Shown piece after piece: positions 22,450 through 33,376 of a DNA stretch of 64,000 nt. Every line of letters begins with the position of its first letter. Position 1 is the stretch's first letter. The position numbers and the translations under genes are program-made. The notes under the pieces are model-generated. The model was not told where the DNA came from. It did not search any database and saw nothing but the letters and a program-made list of their open reading frames with translations. Origin of the DNA: Symbiodinium natans (lineage: Eukaryota; Sar; Dinophyceae; Suessiales; Symbiodiniaceae); NCBI GenBank assembly GCA_905221605.1, contig CAJNDS010002124.1:1-64000 (forward strand), in the 5' to 3' direction.

Positions 22450-25400
22450 TCTGCCATCTGCAATGTAGAAGTTTACCGGATCATGGTTCTCTCAGAAGAC
22501 CTTTGCGCTGACCATTTTTGCCGCGCGATGACACCTAGCAGCACAGATTCCTTGCAGGTTTTTGCGTATGAACATGTTGGAAACACAATGCGAACGATTT
22601 GCGATTTTGTACCTGTCATTGCATCAGTCAGAACATGTTCAGCTGGGGGTCTGGCATGTTGAACACGTGCTGCTGGACGAACAATGTTGCGCACGGTTTG
22701 GCAGACAACGATGTGCGCAGGCTGTGCCGCGATACTTGGCCCAAAAGCCTCGGTTTTGTTTTAAGTATGTCAGCATGCAACGGATTCTAGCAAGTAGGTG
22801 TGGAAATGCATCTTTTGGGTTTTGGTACAGCCGGCACAACTGAATCCCAACTTGCACGTGGCCAGGCAATGGCACATATTCCTAAGTTATTTTTTAGGTA
22901 TTTAATAACCTGCGCGGAAAGTTGTTCAGTTCGCTCTGCGATTTGTAATATGCTGATGGTCACACTGATGGAATGCAACGACGGTATGTTGGGGCTAGCC
23001 ACGTTGTGTTGAATCGGCGCATGCGCGTTGTGATGGCCAGGACAGGTTGCAAATGATATGAAGACGAAGTCCACATGATGATTGTGGATCCTATCACGGT
23101 GGGCGTGTGTACCATGTGTTGCAACACAGTTTATCGTTATTTTCCAAGTTGTCACAGGTCGAAGCCGACAGTTCGCAATCTGTTGGCAACAATGCTTGCG
23201 CCCAAGTTATGACAACAGGATATGTCATGATAAGTCAGCTACTTGGACATTGTTTTTCCATGTTGCACCATGAATCTCAAGGTTGACGGTGGGCGAGTAT
23301 TGACTGCAATAAATGTCTTTGGCGATCCGGAAGCCACTTGCCTCAATGGCTCGAGCATCGTTTTGTGTGTTGTCAAGAAGTTTTGCGAGCACGTTTGAAT
23401 GTGTCGCTGGTGTCATTGGCTTTGACTTGTGTAGGTGATTGTGGTGCGAGATTTCTTGGACGATGTGCTCTCCTTACCTGGAACTTTGAGCCCAATTCAA
23501 TTCAGTCCCAGTGTTCGAAAAAGCAATGGTGTGTTCAAGTGTGTTCAACAAACCAGGTTGTGATCATTGATTGGGTTTCGCTTCTTTTTAGGGTTTGATG
23601 ACCGACATCATGATGACACAACGCCCAGCTAAGGTCGAACATAGGTCAGAGGTAATCATGAGCTACATTTGTGCATGTTGAACTGCTATTGCGTCAATAA
23701 GAGTTGATGACGTTGTTCTGCTTGCTGATGACATCCCAAAGCCATGTGATATGCAATAGTGTCGGGCGTACAGCATTCCCAATTCAGTGAAGCTTTTCGA
23801 GGTTCGTGATATGCGCAAGAAAATGTTACGGGATTAAACAGAAGGGCAAGGCAACAAACTCCTGCACACGCAGTTCCAAAATGCAAATCTACCAGTTCCC
23901 TGAGCCCAGGCGTTCATAAATGTGGGAGCCGTTGAACGGGGCTTATATATAGTTAACTTCGTGAGGGCCTGCAAGACCGACGGTTGGTTGACTCATGATA
24001 TCATGAATGTGGCAAGAGTTCGCTCGTTTTTGAGGCCGAGATCCGGCATCTCATCAATTTAGCGGAACGTGGCTGACGGCTGAATTGAAATCGATCCGGT
24101 CCAACTTGTGTCGGTCGGATAGTTTGGACATTGAGAACTGCAAAGTGTTTTGCAGTGACCAAGGTTGGGAACCCTCCGAGGCCATTTGCACGTTCTGTCA
24201 ACTGAGGAGGTCACGAGCCTTGGGAATTTGGAGTTGTTGCGCACATGGCGTGCGCAGGTGGGGCAAGGAGTTTATCGTACCAAGAATGAGGGGCAGGACT
24301 TGGCAGGGACCTCAACAGTTAGGCGACCCGCACTTGTGAAATCATGATGGAAGTGCTTAAATATGTAGCGGTCACTAGCTTGTTGCCGCCGGCATTGCTC
24401 TTCGTGTCCGTGTTTCACATCTGAGGCCAATCAGGTCTCCGAAATACGCACGTCCTATTCTTGCCTCATAGAGCCAGGACAAAGTGAGATTGTTACCACG
24501 GCCGTGAGCTCAGAGATTAGCCGTTGTAGACCACTCTGTATTTGAGTTTGTTTCTTGTCAGCCTGGCTCCCCGAGCTTTCCATGTGACCTACGGTGCATA
24601 TTTCTTGTGCAGATTGAACACCGGCTTGCTGCTCTTGCGGACGGTGCCTCAGAAATCTCAGTTTTTTCTTTCCCGAATCCTGAAAGAATTCCTGAGTCGG
24701 CGTGGGGCGGCTTAGGGCATGGACATCAAGTTCCTGGAGCCTCTGAACATGGTCAGGCTGTTGCCAGCACTCTGAGGTATCCTTAAATCGATCTGCAAGA
24801 GACAGGTATTTGCCTGGGCAGTTTTTCAATGAACATCATGATGGACGGTTTCGTCTGAGCCCAAGTTTGCTAGTTGCGGCGAGGAGCGGACAGTTCCCAT
24901 GCAACGTCCATTACATTCCAACACGTCCAATATACGTAGATTTTTGATCTCCTGGGGCCCCAATTTTGCTACTGGAATCTTCCCGCGCTGCCGAGGCCCC
25001 AAGACAATCTTTGTTTACCTCAACGACGTCGTGCAGCTTGGTTCAGAGTTGGGTCTGAAGTGAAATCGTTCCGAGAAAAGGTTCCGCAGACTGTCGACAT
25101 TCGAGCGCTAGGCCTGGAGACGGTGGTGAGACAATGTTTCCTGAGCTTGAACTCAAGGCAGGGCCTTACAATGCACAAGATTTTATCACACGCACATGTG
25201 GGGCCACGTGCAACCACGTGCACGTGCCGACTCGCAATGAATGACCATTCCCTCAGATCGTCCCACGTCGTGGTTGTGCAGCTGTGTGCTCAGAAACCTC
25301 AGCATCTTCAATAAGTATTGGTTCACCCATGACCTCCTCCGCCTGCTTGAGTCGTGTTTCAAGTCTGCATCTTTGTGATGAGGTCATGTGGACAAATGTG

Positions 25401-28400
25401 CTGGGTCCGCAACGAGAAGACAAACGAATGGTGCTGCCCGTGTGCCTGCTTGCGTTAAGGAGGAGTTCCTCAGATTTCTCTGTTGGCTCCACAAGGTGTC
25501 GAACCACCTCCCCACCTGTGTACAGAGGGCATGGGCCTCCATGGGCTGTGGGGCACTTCAAAACGGTTCTTACCCGGCCAATTGCATCGGCAGTAGTTGG
25601 GGGCGCTTGAACCGTTCCGTGATATCCCGTGCACAAATGCTGCGTGTCTGCAACTGCTAAGTTCAAGTCTCAGACACGTCGAGGGAATGGATAGATATTC
25701 GGAGTGGCTTGGGGTGTGCGCCTGTGTTCATGCTTTTGCTATTGTGAAGCGAGAGGCGCTGCTGAACCCAAGTTGGCGTTTTGCGATTCTCGAGATCGCA
25801 AATTTCGCAAAGTACATCAGAAACAGCTTTGATGATTTCCAATCGAGATTGAACAACTCGGTGGGCAGATTCTCAGATTCTTTAGCTTTAGCAACAGTCA
25901 GAATGACATGCTTGCTGACCTGAAATACGGTTCCCGCCTGTACGTTTTCATGTCAGAACATTGACTGGATGACAGGGTGACACACGGAGCTATCCAGGGA
26001 ACCGGTTTCTGGAAGCTATGATGCATCGGGTAGATCGCTCACACTGTTTCTTTAAAACCATGGCACACGTTCTGCGGTGCTCGCCATGTTAGCTGTTAGC
26101 GCCATCACAGCGCATCGACGTCGTCGGCCTAACGTGCCGATTAAGCTGGTGTGAAACAGTAATTCGCTGCAACCGGAGATGCAAAGGCTACCATGCAAAG
26201 CACGGCTAGGCTCAGATCTAGGTGTTGCCAAAACAGAGGTCTACATGTTGATGAGCAAGAGGGGCACTGGCATAAAATGCTCATCAAGTGTCCATTGCGA
26301 GCCGGGTGGAAGGCGGCCATGTTGTGCGCGGCACCACATATGCAGAGATGCGGAGTGCAAATGGAGTTAGGTGTCGAACGGGGTCGACTCGTCCCATGGC
26401 CGGTTTAAACATCAAACAGGTGAGTGTGGGCAAGATTCTTGCTTGCTGTGCACGTAGATAGCGATGGGGCTCGCCGCACAGAATTCGGCTTAGTTGCAGA
26501 TGTCAAGCTGAATTGTGTAGTAGCATGATTGAGGGATATTTAGGGCTTAGGTGTGATGTCGGCCGCAGGTGCATCGTGGCCTGCCTCCAACATCTGGTAC
26601 AAAATACGGCCAACGCCCGAGCATACTCGAGCGTTGAAACGCTCGAGGTGTTTTGCAAAGCAGGCTTTTCGGGCAAACTGCCATGCCAGAGGCGTCAACT
26701 GCTTCTTCAACGACAAACCAATGCGCCGTTTCGTCTCTGAAGGAGCTTTGGCAGACTGCTCTCATGTATGCTCGTGTGACATCTCAGATTCAGAGACGTT
26801 TGACATGCATTCTGCATGCCATGCAGAGGTGATTCTGTCCCTGCTGGTCCTCGGGCCGACAGTGTTCTGGCTTATCCTGTACTGTGACATTTTGTGACAC
26901 TTGGCATCTGCACAAAGGTGCAGTTCCGGAGACCTTGCTGGACCCATTGCTGCTGGTACAGCAGCTGGAAGGGCAGTCGGTTGAAGCTGCTTGCCGAGTT
27001 GTTGGCAGTTCCAGTCGGTTTTCAATTTTCGCTGTGGGACCTTGCTTGATATCTGCATATCCTTTTTCCATGAGATCCAGGCTCGGCCTCAGCCTACGGG
27101 TGGAGGACCTGTCAAAGCATCAAAACATGGTTGATATCGTTCATTCGGCGTCTTTTGAAGTTAGTTTGCGTGCAGCTTTGATGTGCTGATTCGTTGTGCA
27201 GTGTCCGGAACAGAAGGGCTTTGGCTTCAGACAAAAGGAGCTCACAGGGCCTTCTCTCTGTGCAGAAAACTCTTGCAGGTGAACTGTTTCGCGTGCCTTC
27301 TCAAGCACTGGTGGATGTGATTGTCGGGTTGGTTTCGGTCAGCTCCTCACCTCCGACTTTATCGGACCTTCCTGTCCTGGCTACTGTGGCTCCACCACTT
27401 GCCGGTCATCTCCTCGGCCTACTTTCATCCTTTGCGCTTGCCGATCAGGTTGTGGAGGGTTGGCGTGGCTTGACATGGGTCCCTGCATCTGCTGATCGCC
27501 GTTTTCAGAGCAAGCCGAGGCTTCCGTGTTTTTAGATGCAGGAGAAGAACCGGGTCCGGGAACAGTCCAAGCGTTAACCCTCTGTTTTTTCACCCAAACT
27601 CATTCAGGCGTGAGCTCGCAGGGTCTCAAGCTAAAGTCTGTTGTGAAGAGTCCTTGACGATTTGCATCAAAGTGGTGCCCAGTCGAGACACAGTGTGCAT
27701 TCATGCGGGAGTGGCTACAGCGGCTACAGAACACGTTGTGGAGCGGAGGACGTTGCTTTCGAAGACTTCGTGTGTCCAGAGAGCCTCCTTTGTCGGAGCC
27801 CCGGCATGAACTCAAATGAATTCAAAGAAGGGTTCCGTTTCGTGAGCCTTTAAACGAGTTAGGAGAAGTGCGTGCTACGTGAGTACAATGTTTGAGCATG
27901 TCCACGTGAAATCCAACTTTCGACATTTGATTTGAACAGTCCCTTGAGCCTTGAGCAGTGCCCGGTCTCCAAGATGGATAGTGCCAGAAGTGGTTTCCGA
28001 ACGTGAAGCTGGTGCGTCCGCCCTGTCACATCGAAGATGCTCATCAACTTGTAGCTCGTTGTGTTGCCAGATGTTGCCAGGATTGCTCATGGACATGGTG
28101 GACAAGCAGCAAGGCCGTATTCCACCGAACAGCCCACGTGAAACAGCTTTGGATGGGCAGGCTCCTGAGATGTTCGAGAGCAGGTTGACATGGGCGCAGG
28201 AAAACATGTTTAACTCTGTGCCACTCGCCTGGGGCTGGGTTGCTGTAACAAAAACCAGTTCCTGACGAAAAGTCCTAGGAGGAGGTAAGTGAGGGCACGT
28301 CCACTCTGTTTCGAAAGGGTCGATCAGGGCCAACGGATCAACAAAGTCCATAGGTAGGGAAAGAGGAGATATGTTAGTTTCAAAACCGGCCTTATGCGCG

Positions 28401-28500
28401 TGTAAGGGAGGTGGGCGGTACAAGGTCCTGGCCAGGTGGGTCGGGTGTTGACGGGGGGAAGGTCCATTGGGGGGGGGGGGGACGCCGATTTATGATCTGC
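22450..28500. other. Intergenic or intronic region with scattered open frames
   Basis: No product is recognised. Some + strand pieces have protein-like composition and may be exons: 22655-22790, 24165-24347, 25597-25923, 26620-26780 and 27194-27535. Neighbouring frames on both strands are often open as well, so coding cannot be decided by eye. An exact 8-bp-stem hairpin lies at 26626-26647. A 12- to 13-base G-run lies near 28470. Confidence 0.35.
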
Positions 28501-28539
28501 TTCCTTCTGCTGCTAGTGTACCTGAGAAAGCCTCGGCAG

Positions 28540-28650
28540 ATTAACTGTTGGAGACATCGTACACCACTTCTTGCTGAGGGAAGTGGAAGAACTCTTGGAG
28601 GATTTGCAAGAGCGCTTGCGAGCTGCCGCAGGCCGATTCAACTCCATGTC
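28540..28650 (+). CDS. Candidate exon, coiled-coil-like
   Basis: After a CGGCAG acceptor-like site the frame reads LTVGDIVHHFLLREVEELL followed by EDLQERLRAAAGRFN, an acidic/Leu pattern typical of a coiled coil. A second frame just downstream (about 28688-28760) reads SEAQLERMSKSQQEVTSQF. The two need a splice or frameshift to join. Product unknown; it may belong to the transcription unit that continues towards the MsrA gene. Confidence 0.35.
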
Positions 28651-28794
28651 TTGTTGTTCAAGTTTGCTACGCTTGCCTCGGCAGGATCTGAAGCTCAGCT
28701 GGAGCGCATGTCCAAGAGCCAGCAAGAAGTAACCAGCCAGTTCAACAGTTCAACAGGATCCGCTGACCTTTGTTAGGATGTGACTCGACTATAA

Positions 28795-28963
28795 GAAGAG
28801 CTGAGGTCGTTGCAGCTTCGCCGACTTCCACCATCCAAGGCCGATCCTGTCACCTTGCTTGTCCTGCAATCACAGCCCAAAGCGTGTTTGTGCGAGGCTG
28901 GTGATGGAGCACCGGTAATTTCCGGTTCCTCATCCGTGCCTTGTTGCACCTTTGCACGATGAT
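28795..28963 (+). CDS. Candidate exon, unknown product
   Basis: Open + strand frame starting EELRSLQLRRLPPSKADP and continuing to a TGA. Composition is protein-like and the frame follows the coiled-coil candidate exons. No domain recognised. Confidence 0.3.
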
Positions 28964-29801
28964 GTGTGAGCTGTCATGTTATCGAAGAGCACAGTCCTGC
29001 AGTTGCTGAAAAAACTCGAGCAAGGCCACTGGGAGCTTCCGGGCTGTCTACTTGTTCCTGAATGTTCCGGGACCTATGTGATGTCAGTATGCTGCTAGCT
29101 TCGCAGCGACGCAGTTGCTCAGGACATTGCTGATGGTGGAGAGTTGCTGTTTCCGAAGATTCATTTCAAGGCGGAACCATCTGGATGTTGTGTCGGATCC
29201 TAAAACCTGGATGTTTAGACTGGCAGGTTCAAGCTCGCAGAGGTTTTGCTGTCGTTTGGAACTGTGGGCAGAGCGCCAGCAAGGCATCACCAGTCTCAGA
29301 CGCTCATGGAGATGAGCCTGCAACGCGATGATCGGCAGGTACTCGGACAGGATCATCTGGGACTACCGCCCCAGACATGTGTTGCGCTAAGCACTGCCAA
29401 TCAGATGCAAGTCAGCGTGCCTCAGCGTCAAGCTTGCTCGACCGGCAGTACGGCATGCCGGCAAGATACGACATGCCAGGTGCAAGATACGGTGCGGCCG
29501 GTAGCTTTGCAGCTGAGGGGTGAGTCCTCTCGTGCTTGAGTGGTCAAGCGGCTCAAAATACGTGAGATGGCCACCATTTCTTTGGTGATGGTACTTGACC
29601 TATGTCAACCCTTACTTAGACTCTGCTTGAGACAGGAGAAACGGCTCAAGCACTAGCAGGCCAATCAAGCTGAGATGAGACATGTTGGATTCCCTTTACG
29701 GAAACCTGCTCGGTGCTGGCCTAAGTACTGCGAGTTCGCAAGAGACTCATGATGCCACACGAACATGGATGAGACTCCACGACTGCAAGGCTCCGATGCA
29801 G

Positions 29802-29941
29802 GTGAGGGCGCGACGCAAAAGGAAGATGACATCTTTGCTGCAGACCCTAAGGTTGGTGCCGGGCATGTTTCTGGGTGTCTAAGTCGCCTGATGTGTGCGC
29901 AGCTGCAAAGGGGCAATAGGCGTGCCAGCCTCAAGCAGTGA
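29802..29941 (+). CDS. Candidate exon, unknown product
   Basis: After an AG acceptor (GATGCAG at 29795-29801) the frame reads EGATQKEDDIFAADPKVGAG and continues to a TGA at 29939. An ATG-led frame upstream at 29682 begins MLDSLYGNL, which resembles the MLxxLYxDL amino ends of SPF45/DRT111 proteins, but the link is speculative. Confidence 0.3.
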
Positions 29942-30179
29942 CGTGCGATCACTCAAAGTCATGACCTTAATCAATCTAGGGTTCGCAGAGAAGCTACATC
30001 CCACTGCAACATGCCACGAAATGCCACTGCATTCTCATGCAAGGTGTACAACAATTCCTAAAGAATCAAAAGAGGTTGCAGCCAATGGCAGCAGCCCCTC
30101 GCAATGGGCATCGCTCACTGCAGCTGTGTACAGAAAGAGGCTGATTGTGACTCGGGGCTAAGCCCTGGAGTAACCACAG

Positions 30180-30392
30180 TTTATGACGACTTGTTGCCTC
30201 CTAAGGACGAGAGGGCATTGGAGCAATCTCTGGATGTTCAGAGACGGGAATCCAGTGCCACATTGCCTGCCACGCTTCATGTTAACACAGATGCGGAGCA
30301 AGCAATGGAAGATGCAACAGAGAAGGTGGCAACTGGAGAGTCACTGATCGGGGATCAGAATGATCAGAAGTGTCCTGACCAAGATGGCGCAG
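30180..30392 (+). CDS. Candidate exon upstream of MsrA, acidic
   Basis: After CCACAG the frame reads VYDDLLPPKDERALEQSLD and continues acidic and Gln-rich to GCGCAG at 30386-30392. The next exon in phase begins at 30498, also after GCGCAG. The intron between (30393-30497, 105 bp) would start with GA and end with AG, with GCGCAGG repeated at both joins. Joined, it puts an acidic and proline-rich segment in front of MsrA. Either an N-terminal extension of MsrA or the end of another gene. Confidence 0.4.
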
Positions 30393-30497
30393 GAGCTGCA
30401 CTCAGTTGTGTGGTGCTGTGAAGTTGCATGGAATGATTCGCCAGCACGAGCCAGTCTGTCACGGAGTCACGGGGTCGTCTTTCTTGTTGCCGCGCAG

Positions 30498-31545
30498 GTG
30501 CCATTCCTGATGAGGATCCTCCCTTGCCTCCGCCAGCTCAGCCGCCACCAGCTTCTGAAACTGAGACAGGCCCTGGCTTTGGTCACTTTGGTCACTCCGT
30601 TTCAGCCACTTCCGATCCCAAGATACACAAGACACAAGATGCAGCGGTTCCGACAAGCATGCTTCCTGGTCGTCCGCAAGCTGTCCGACTTAGCAGCTCG
30701 CACTTCATTTTGAAAACACCGTTGCAGGGGCCATATCCTCAAGGGATGGAGAAATTAATCTTTGCATGTGGGTGCTTTTGGCAAGCAGAAAGGGGTGCCT
30801 GGCGACTTCCTGGAGTGTATGCCACGTCAGTGGGCTATGCTGCTGGTTGCACACCGAATCCTACTTATGATGAGGTTTGCAACGAGGGCACAGGGGCCGC
30901 TCAGGCTGTGCAGGTGATCTTCGATCCAAGTACCTGGCATCATTTGGCATCCTTTATTCAGCTTTATTCCGTTGATTTTATTTGGATTCCGTGTGTTTCC
31001 TTCACCACAACTAAAGTCCGACTGTAGTTTGGCTCATCACAAGCCACTCAGGTACAATTAGTTTGATCGACATCCTGCGATGGTTTTGGGAGTCGCATGA
31101 TCCGACTGCAGACTGTGCACATTCCGCCGGCCGGACACGTTTCCGTAGCGGATTGTATTATCAGGATATGGAGCAAAGGCAGATCATGGAGATAAGCCGA
31201 CAAGCATACCAGTCAGTTCTGGAACGCACAGGCAAAGGTTGTCACACCATCACTACCGAAATAGTGGCTGCCGCAAGCTTTCAACATTCGCCTGGTGATG
31301 TCTTCTACTTTGCCGAAGAAGAGCATCAGCAGTATTTGGCCAAGCCTGGGGTGCTGGAAGCCTTCTGCAAACGGGAAGTTAAGGGCAGTCTGCAACCACT
31401 TGGGATGTCATTGCCGCTGCAACATCTGCGACAGTTCGAACTGCTGGACAAGCACGCGCCTAAGCTGTCAGAGGAGTTTTGGAGGCGATATGCACCAGCC
31501 GTCGGCGCCCGAGGCGAATCTCATTGTCTTGCAAGCGCTCGATGA
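30498..31545 (+). CDS. msrA: Peptide-methionine (S)-S-oxide reductase MsrA (two exons shown)
   Basis: Reduces the S-epimer of methionine sulfoxide in proteins, using thioredoxin-type reductant. Exon 30498-30929 carries a Pro-rich lead, LPGRPQAVRLSSSHFILKTP, then FACGCFWQAERGAWRLPGVY with the catalytic Cys in GCFW, VGYAAGCTPNPTYDEVC and AVQVIFDPS. Exon 31052-31545 carries LIDILRWFWESHDPT, RTRFRSGLYY (GTQYRS-like), ITTEI, and FAEEEHQQYLAKPG, the classic MsrA end. The GT-AG intron 30930-31051 (122 bp) splits codon Ser; GTAC is repeated at both joins. The family usually has GCFWG; here Gln follows Trp. The start is uncertain: ATG at about 30659 (MLPGRP) or an upstream exon. The last 30 residues may be replaced by further splicing. 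Confidence 0.88.
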
Positions 31546-31911
31546 TGGTCAGGGAGTTAAAGAGTGCTTGAAAACCGACTGAGGTAGGCCTCATGCATGG
31601 TTCCGATGAGCAGATTCAGTGGCTCGTGTGCATTCGTGCGCAATATGGTGTAGGTGCAATTACAAGTCTTTGTCAATGTCTGAGACCTGGTAACAAAGGT
31701 GGCCCACTTTTCCATAAGTCCTTGTGGTGGTCCAGCGACTTCTGAGTTTGAAGGGAACGAAAGTCACGAAGTGTCACGTGCTGCAATGCGCTGGCAAAAA
31801 ATGGTTGCGATTGGTTGCTCAACGTCTCGTCATGAACCTTTCGTCATCTTGTCCTCATTGAATGAGCCAGCCTGGACTGCTGGCACTGGTCGGCGATGCT
31901 TTGTGAGCCAG

Positions 31912-32011
31912 GGAGCATCCCGACCTTCGGGTGGGGGTGCTCAAAGCACTGCAGATCCCGTGGAGAAGCTTCCGGCAGAGAAGAAAGTGGCTGATGACAA
32001 GGCTACGGATG
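31912..32011 (+). CDS. Candidate 5' exon of the SPF45-like gene
   Basis: Bounded by GAGCCAG on the left and G|GTGTGAG on the right. The frame reads GASRPSGGGAQSTADPVEKL followed by a Lys/Asp-rich end. It is a low-complexity linker as found in SPF45 amino regions, but no diagnostic motif is present. It could equally belong to a separate small gene. Confidence 0.35.
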
Positions 32012-32349
32012 GTGTGAGATGCTAGTGATGTTGATTGCGGGTAAGTTTAGATGCAACTCAATGAATGTGTTGTATGGCAAGCAGCTGCACGGCGACGAAA
32101 GGTTGAATCCGGTTGAATCTAGCCTGCTATTTCAACGAAGGAAAAGGGGCAGCCGAGCAGCACTCCGTTGCCACAGGCACGGTGGCAGAAGCAGAGCCTT
32201 TGACCGTGTTCTGCATGATGGAATCACATTGCAGACATTCTCCGCCGCAAAGCTGATGATGCCGCCTGTGCGGAAGAAGGCTGTTTCGAAGAGACACAAA
32301 AAAACGGAGGCCTTCAGAGAGCAGAGCATTGACTCAACGCCGGGTGCAG

Positions 32350-32691
32350 GTGGAGCCGGCAAGGCGGCCTTCCATGCCAGCCGTGGATCTCTCCAAGCTG
32401 GCGGCCGTGCGGATCCCAGAGCCATCAGAGCCTGCAGCATCTTGCAGAACAGCCTGCAGCACACTGCTTGCAGCACACTGCTTGCAGCACGCTGCTTGCA
32501 GCACGCTGCTTGCAGCACGCTGCTTGCAGCACGCTGCTTGCAGCACGCTGCTTGCAGCACTGTGCCCAAGTCTGTCAACCGGACAGCACAACTTTCGTGT
32601 TGCACAGCTATGCGACGCTTGTCCGCAGGAGAAGGAAGCACTTATGAAGCAGCGTGCAGCCGCAGAGACTAGCAAGGCCACGAGAATCCAG
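32350..32691 (+). CDS. Candidate exon with internal 14-bp repeat
   Basis: Bounded by GGTGCAG at the left and ATCCAG|GTGAAT at the right. The frame reads RRPSMPAVDLSKLAAVRIPE, then crosses the 14-bp repeat at about 32464-32560, then CDACPQEKEALMKQRAAAE. Because 14 is not a multiple of 3, the repeat yields a 14-residue protein period built from three DNA units. Likely part of the SPF45-like transcript, not proven. Confidence 0.35.
32464..32560. repeat. 14-bp tandem repeat, seven copies
   Basis: The unit GCTGCTTGCAGCAC is repeated seven times with one early variant. Each unit contains the inverted words GCTGC and GCAGC. Confidence 0.9.
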
Positions 32692-33376
32692 GTGAATGGG
32701 CTGTGAGACCCTGAAGTTTAAGTTCGTGGTGTGCCTGGATGACGTGCGAGGCTGTGTCCAGTGTGTCCAGTGTGTTTAGTGCGGCCGCGGCCTTCAAAAA
32801 TCGCCTGTTTGTTTTTCTCCTCCCTGTTTGCATTTGACGGTTCGGTTTTGCAGTCCCTGAGGCGAAGCCTGTAGAAAGCGAGTCTACTGCAGCGGCCGGT
32901 GTCCTGTAGAAGTCCAGTCAGTGCAGCTTGTGATCTTACGATGCAGTCATATTAAGGCTGCCGGAGCGCCGCTGAGCGAACCACTTGCACCTTGCTTGCG
33001 CTTTGGATGTTTCTTGATGATTTTTGTGTAGAGGCCTTCCGGCCTCATCGCAGGCTTGAACCCGGAGAAAGCAGAAGTTGATTTTTTTTTTGAAATGTTT
33101 CGGTTGCACAGGCATCTCCAGAGACTTCCAAGGGCCCAAGGCAAGGCTCCACCAAGGTCTTTAAAACCTGTCTGCCAGGTATCCTTATCGCAGATGCCAG
33201 CAAAAGTTTCGGCAGATTCAGCCCAAGGGTGTGGATTCCGGATTTCCAGACGCCCTATTCAGCCCCTATTCTCCATTTGCTGTCCGAGGCACTTGGTTGG
33301 GTCATACACCTCACAAGCACAAGCACCAGGTGAGAAACTGAAACAGACCGCAGCTCCCTGCTCCCAGCCAGCAGTT

